From positions 1 through 47,936 of the forward strand of contig CAJOLW010000019.1 of the NCBI GenBank assembly GCA_905235525.1: DNA of 47,936 bases. The letters run 5' to 3'. Below the pieces are notes generated by a model. The model made no database searches and was not told where the DNA came from. It saw only the letters and a list, made by a program, of their open reading frames with translations. The position numbers and the translations under genes were made by a program. The DNA comes from an uncultured Bacteroidaceae bacterium (GTDB lineage Bacteria > Bacteroidota > Bacteroidia > Bacteroidales > Bacteroidaceae). Below are positions 46,870 through 47,936 of this stretch, piece by piece (within the stretch, counting starts at the first letter, position 1; every line of letters begins with the position of its first letter).

Positions 46870-47328
46870 ATGGCAAAATTTATCGAAGAATTTAAGGAAT
46901 TCGCCTTCAAAGGCAATGTGATGGACATGGCTGTCGGTGTCATCATCGGTGGTGCATTCGGCAAGATTGTGTCTTCAATCGTAGCAGACCTCATCATGCC
47001 GCTCGTGGCTGCCATGTGGGATGTGAATGTAAGTGACCTGAAGATTGAACTCAAGCCCGGCATCCCAGAAGTGACCAACGAGGCAGGCGAAGTAGTGACT
47101 GAGGCTGTCGAAGCAGTGACATGGAACTACGGCGCATTCTGTCAGAACGTGCTCGACTTCTTCATCATCGCCATCTGCTTGTTCTTCATCGTGAAGGCTA
47201 TCGCCAAGGCATCTGCCCTCCGCAAGAAGAAGGAGGCTGAAGAGGCTGCTGCCGCTCCAGAACCAGAACCAACGAAGGAAGAAGTTCTCCTGACTGAAAT
47301 CCGCGACCTCTTGAAGGAGAAGAAGTAA
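46870..47328 (+). CDS. mscL: large-conductance mechanosensitive channel
   Basis: The 152-residue protein has the MscL start KFIEEFKEFAFKGNVMDMAVGVIIGGAFGKIVSSIV, forming the amphipathic N-helix and the pore helix TM1. A periplasmic loop (about 45-75), TM2 (NVLDFFIIAICLFFIVKAI) and a charged C-terminal bundle ending LLTEIRDLLKEKK follow. It opens under membrane tension to release solutes in osmotic downshock. The Ala/Pro/Glu insert before the C-terminal helix is slightly long but usual. It has its own promoter and terminator. Confidence 0.95.
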   Translation: MAKFIEEFKEFAFKGNVMDMAVGVIIGGAFGKIVSSIVADLIMPLVAAMWDVNVSDLKIELKPGIPEVTNEAGEVVTEAVEAVTWNYGAFCQNVLDFFIIAICLFFIVKAIAKASALRKKKEAEEAAAAPEPEPTKEEVLLTEIRDLLKEKK

Positions 47329-47350
47329 AAACAAACAATCATCCACAAAA

Positions 47351-47390
47351 AATGCCGACTCTACGCACCATGTAGAGTCGGCATTTATTA
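47351..47390 (+). terminator. intrinsic terminator after mscL
   Basis: AATGCCGACTCTAC (47351-47364) and GTAGAGTCGGCATT (47372-47385) form a perfect 14-bp stem with a 7-nt loop, followed by TATTATAAT. It begins 22 bp after the stop. Confidence 0.85.
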
Positions 47391-47424
47391 TAATCTTTCA
47401 AACCACTGTGGCATCATTTTTTTG

Positions 47425-47469
47425 TCTAAGGAGTTTGAAGTTTTCATTTTTACTCCTTGACTCCTTAGA
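47425..47469. repeat. 10-bp inverted repeat at the 3' end of the LRR remnant
   Basis: TCTAAGGAGT (47425-47434) is perfectly inverted as ACTCCTTAGA (47460-47469), with one more ACTCCTT copy at 47452-47458. The right arm overlaps the LRR stop codon. It may be a weak terminator for the minus strand. Confidence 0.55.
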
Positions 47470-47740
47470 ATTTTTCTTCTACGATGTTCTTGAATATTCT
47501 CCAACCGCTTTTCTTATATGCATCAAGTGCACCACGTGGAACATATAACATAGCAGAAAAACAAGTTTCAGAATCAAAAGAACATAGTTCACCAAAATAT
47601 GGTGGCGTTGTACCCTGGCAATGTATATCAACCAAGTTGCGACAGCCTGAGAAAGCCTTGTCTTCAATGCGCTTCACACTGCTAGGGATAATAATGGTAG
47701 CCAAGTTGTTGCATCCTTCGTATTTGTATATTGCTTTATT
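47465..47740 (-). pseudogene. C-terminal remnant of a BspA-like leucine-rich-repeat protein
   Basis: The frame is open from just after an in-frame TGA (47741-47743) to the stop at 47465. It reads KYEGCNNLATIIIPSSVKR, then IEDKAFSGCRNLVDIHC, and ends with MLYVPRGALDAYKKSGW and RIFKNIVEEKF. These are LRR_5 (BspA) repeats and the typical LYVPxG...W..F..IVE C-terminal cap of surface proteins in this group. The first repeat breaks off upstream, where no signal peptide or start is found (only TTG at 47704). It is therefore a truncated gene, probably cut by the transposable element to its right. Confidence 0.7.
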
Positions 47741-47851
47741 TCAAAGACTTACAATCTAAACGGTAGAAATGTGAAGAAGTGGATTCTGTGAGTGATTTAA
47801 AGAGTAAAGATTTAACACTTTTAACTTTTGTAAACGGAAGCAGGATTCAAA

Positions 47852-47936
47852 TTAATAACGCAACAACTTTATAATTGTTTTATTATCTCCATATTTTTGT
47901 TTGAGGAACTCGACTGGTGTTTTAAAATCCAGTCTT
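47852..47936 (-). mobile_element. C-terminal end of a probable IS30-family transposase (continues beyond window)
   Basis: The minus-strand frame from the window edge ends at a TAA at 47852-47854 and encodes RLDFKTPVEFLKQKYGDNK followed by TIIKLLRY. The xLxFKTPxExF pattern is that of the C-terminus of IS30-type transposases. Only 27 residues are in the window, so the family call is moderate. Between it and the LRR remnant (47741-47851) there is no gene; this stretch should hold the end of the IS, but I cannot set its inverted repeat without the other end. Confidence 0.5.

Overview
The window looks like a chromosomal segment of a Bacteroidales bacterium, most likely Prevotellaceae (Prevotella sensu lato). 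The reasons are the -7 boxes of the Bacteroidetes type (TAnnTTTG) before many genes, the absence of clear Shine-Dalgarno sequences, the families present (DUF4199, DUF6452, DUF6048, DUF6057, BspA-like LRR, YbiT-like ABC-F, tagaturonate reductase) and the gene order (dCMP deaminase, S41 protease, 5-FTHF cyclo-ligase, AddA/AddB-like proteins). These assignments rest on reading the translations; no database search was run. Most of the window is housekeeping and envelope genes. There is no prophage, CRISPR array or obvious defence island. The only mobile trace is the C-terminus of a probable IS30-type transposase at the right edge, next to a BspA-like LRR remnant.

Layout. 1-7.3 kb, minus strand: LysM/glucosaminidase hydrolase, then a run of secreted DNA/RNA endonuclease, pyrK, pyrD and a Dna2-like nuclease-helicase. 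7.4-8.1 kb: tRNA-Thr(CGT), a hairpin and ruvC, followed by a compact nested palindrome. 8.4-13.3 kb, plus strand: DUF4199 membrane protein, GT2 glycosyltransferase, DUF6452 lipoprotein, DUF6048 protein, ApbE and a Crp/Fnr regulator. 13.3-27.7 kb, plus strand: M3 oligopeptidase, small lipoprotein, dCMP deaminase, S41 protease, 5-FTHF cyclo-ligase, AddA-like helicase-nuclease, CotH-like protein, AddB-like nuclease and RNase Z. 27.7-39.8 kb, minus strand: DUF6057, glgB, yhcH, MORN-repeat protein, YigZ, DUF1015, serA, serC, CorA and uxaB. 40-43.2 kb, plus strand: TMEM43-like membrane protein, two related lipoproteins and cytidine deaminase. 43.3-45.3 kb, minus strand: ABC-F ATPase with a duplicated promoter region and a small Cys-containing ORF. 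45.5-47.9 kb: gap, a tiny lipoprotein ORF, mscL, LRR remnant and transposase end.

Four observations stand out. (1) Degenerate tandem heptamers (strict 7-bp period) recur at about a dozen gene borders, often overlapping stop codons; at one place they carry a duplicated leader and signal-peptide segment. (2) The ABC-F protein has lost Walker A and the catalytic Glu in NBD2 and has a changed signature in NBD1. This is the coordinated pattern expected for one live and one dead ATP site. (3) Four indels break three adjacent minus-strand genes (MORN, DUF1015, serA) within about 4.2 kb, while the rest of the window reads cleanly. (4) An 18-bp perfect hairpin after serA contains the whole predicted promoter of the DUF1015 gene.

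Functional threads are DNA repair and recombination (RuvC, AddA/AddB-like pair, Dna2-like protein), pyrimidine metabolism (PyrK/PyrD, dCMP deaminase, cytidine deaminase), serine synthesis (SerC/SerA) and envelope maintenance.
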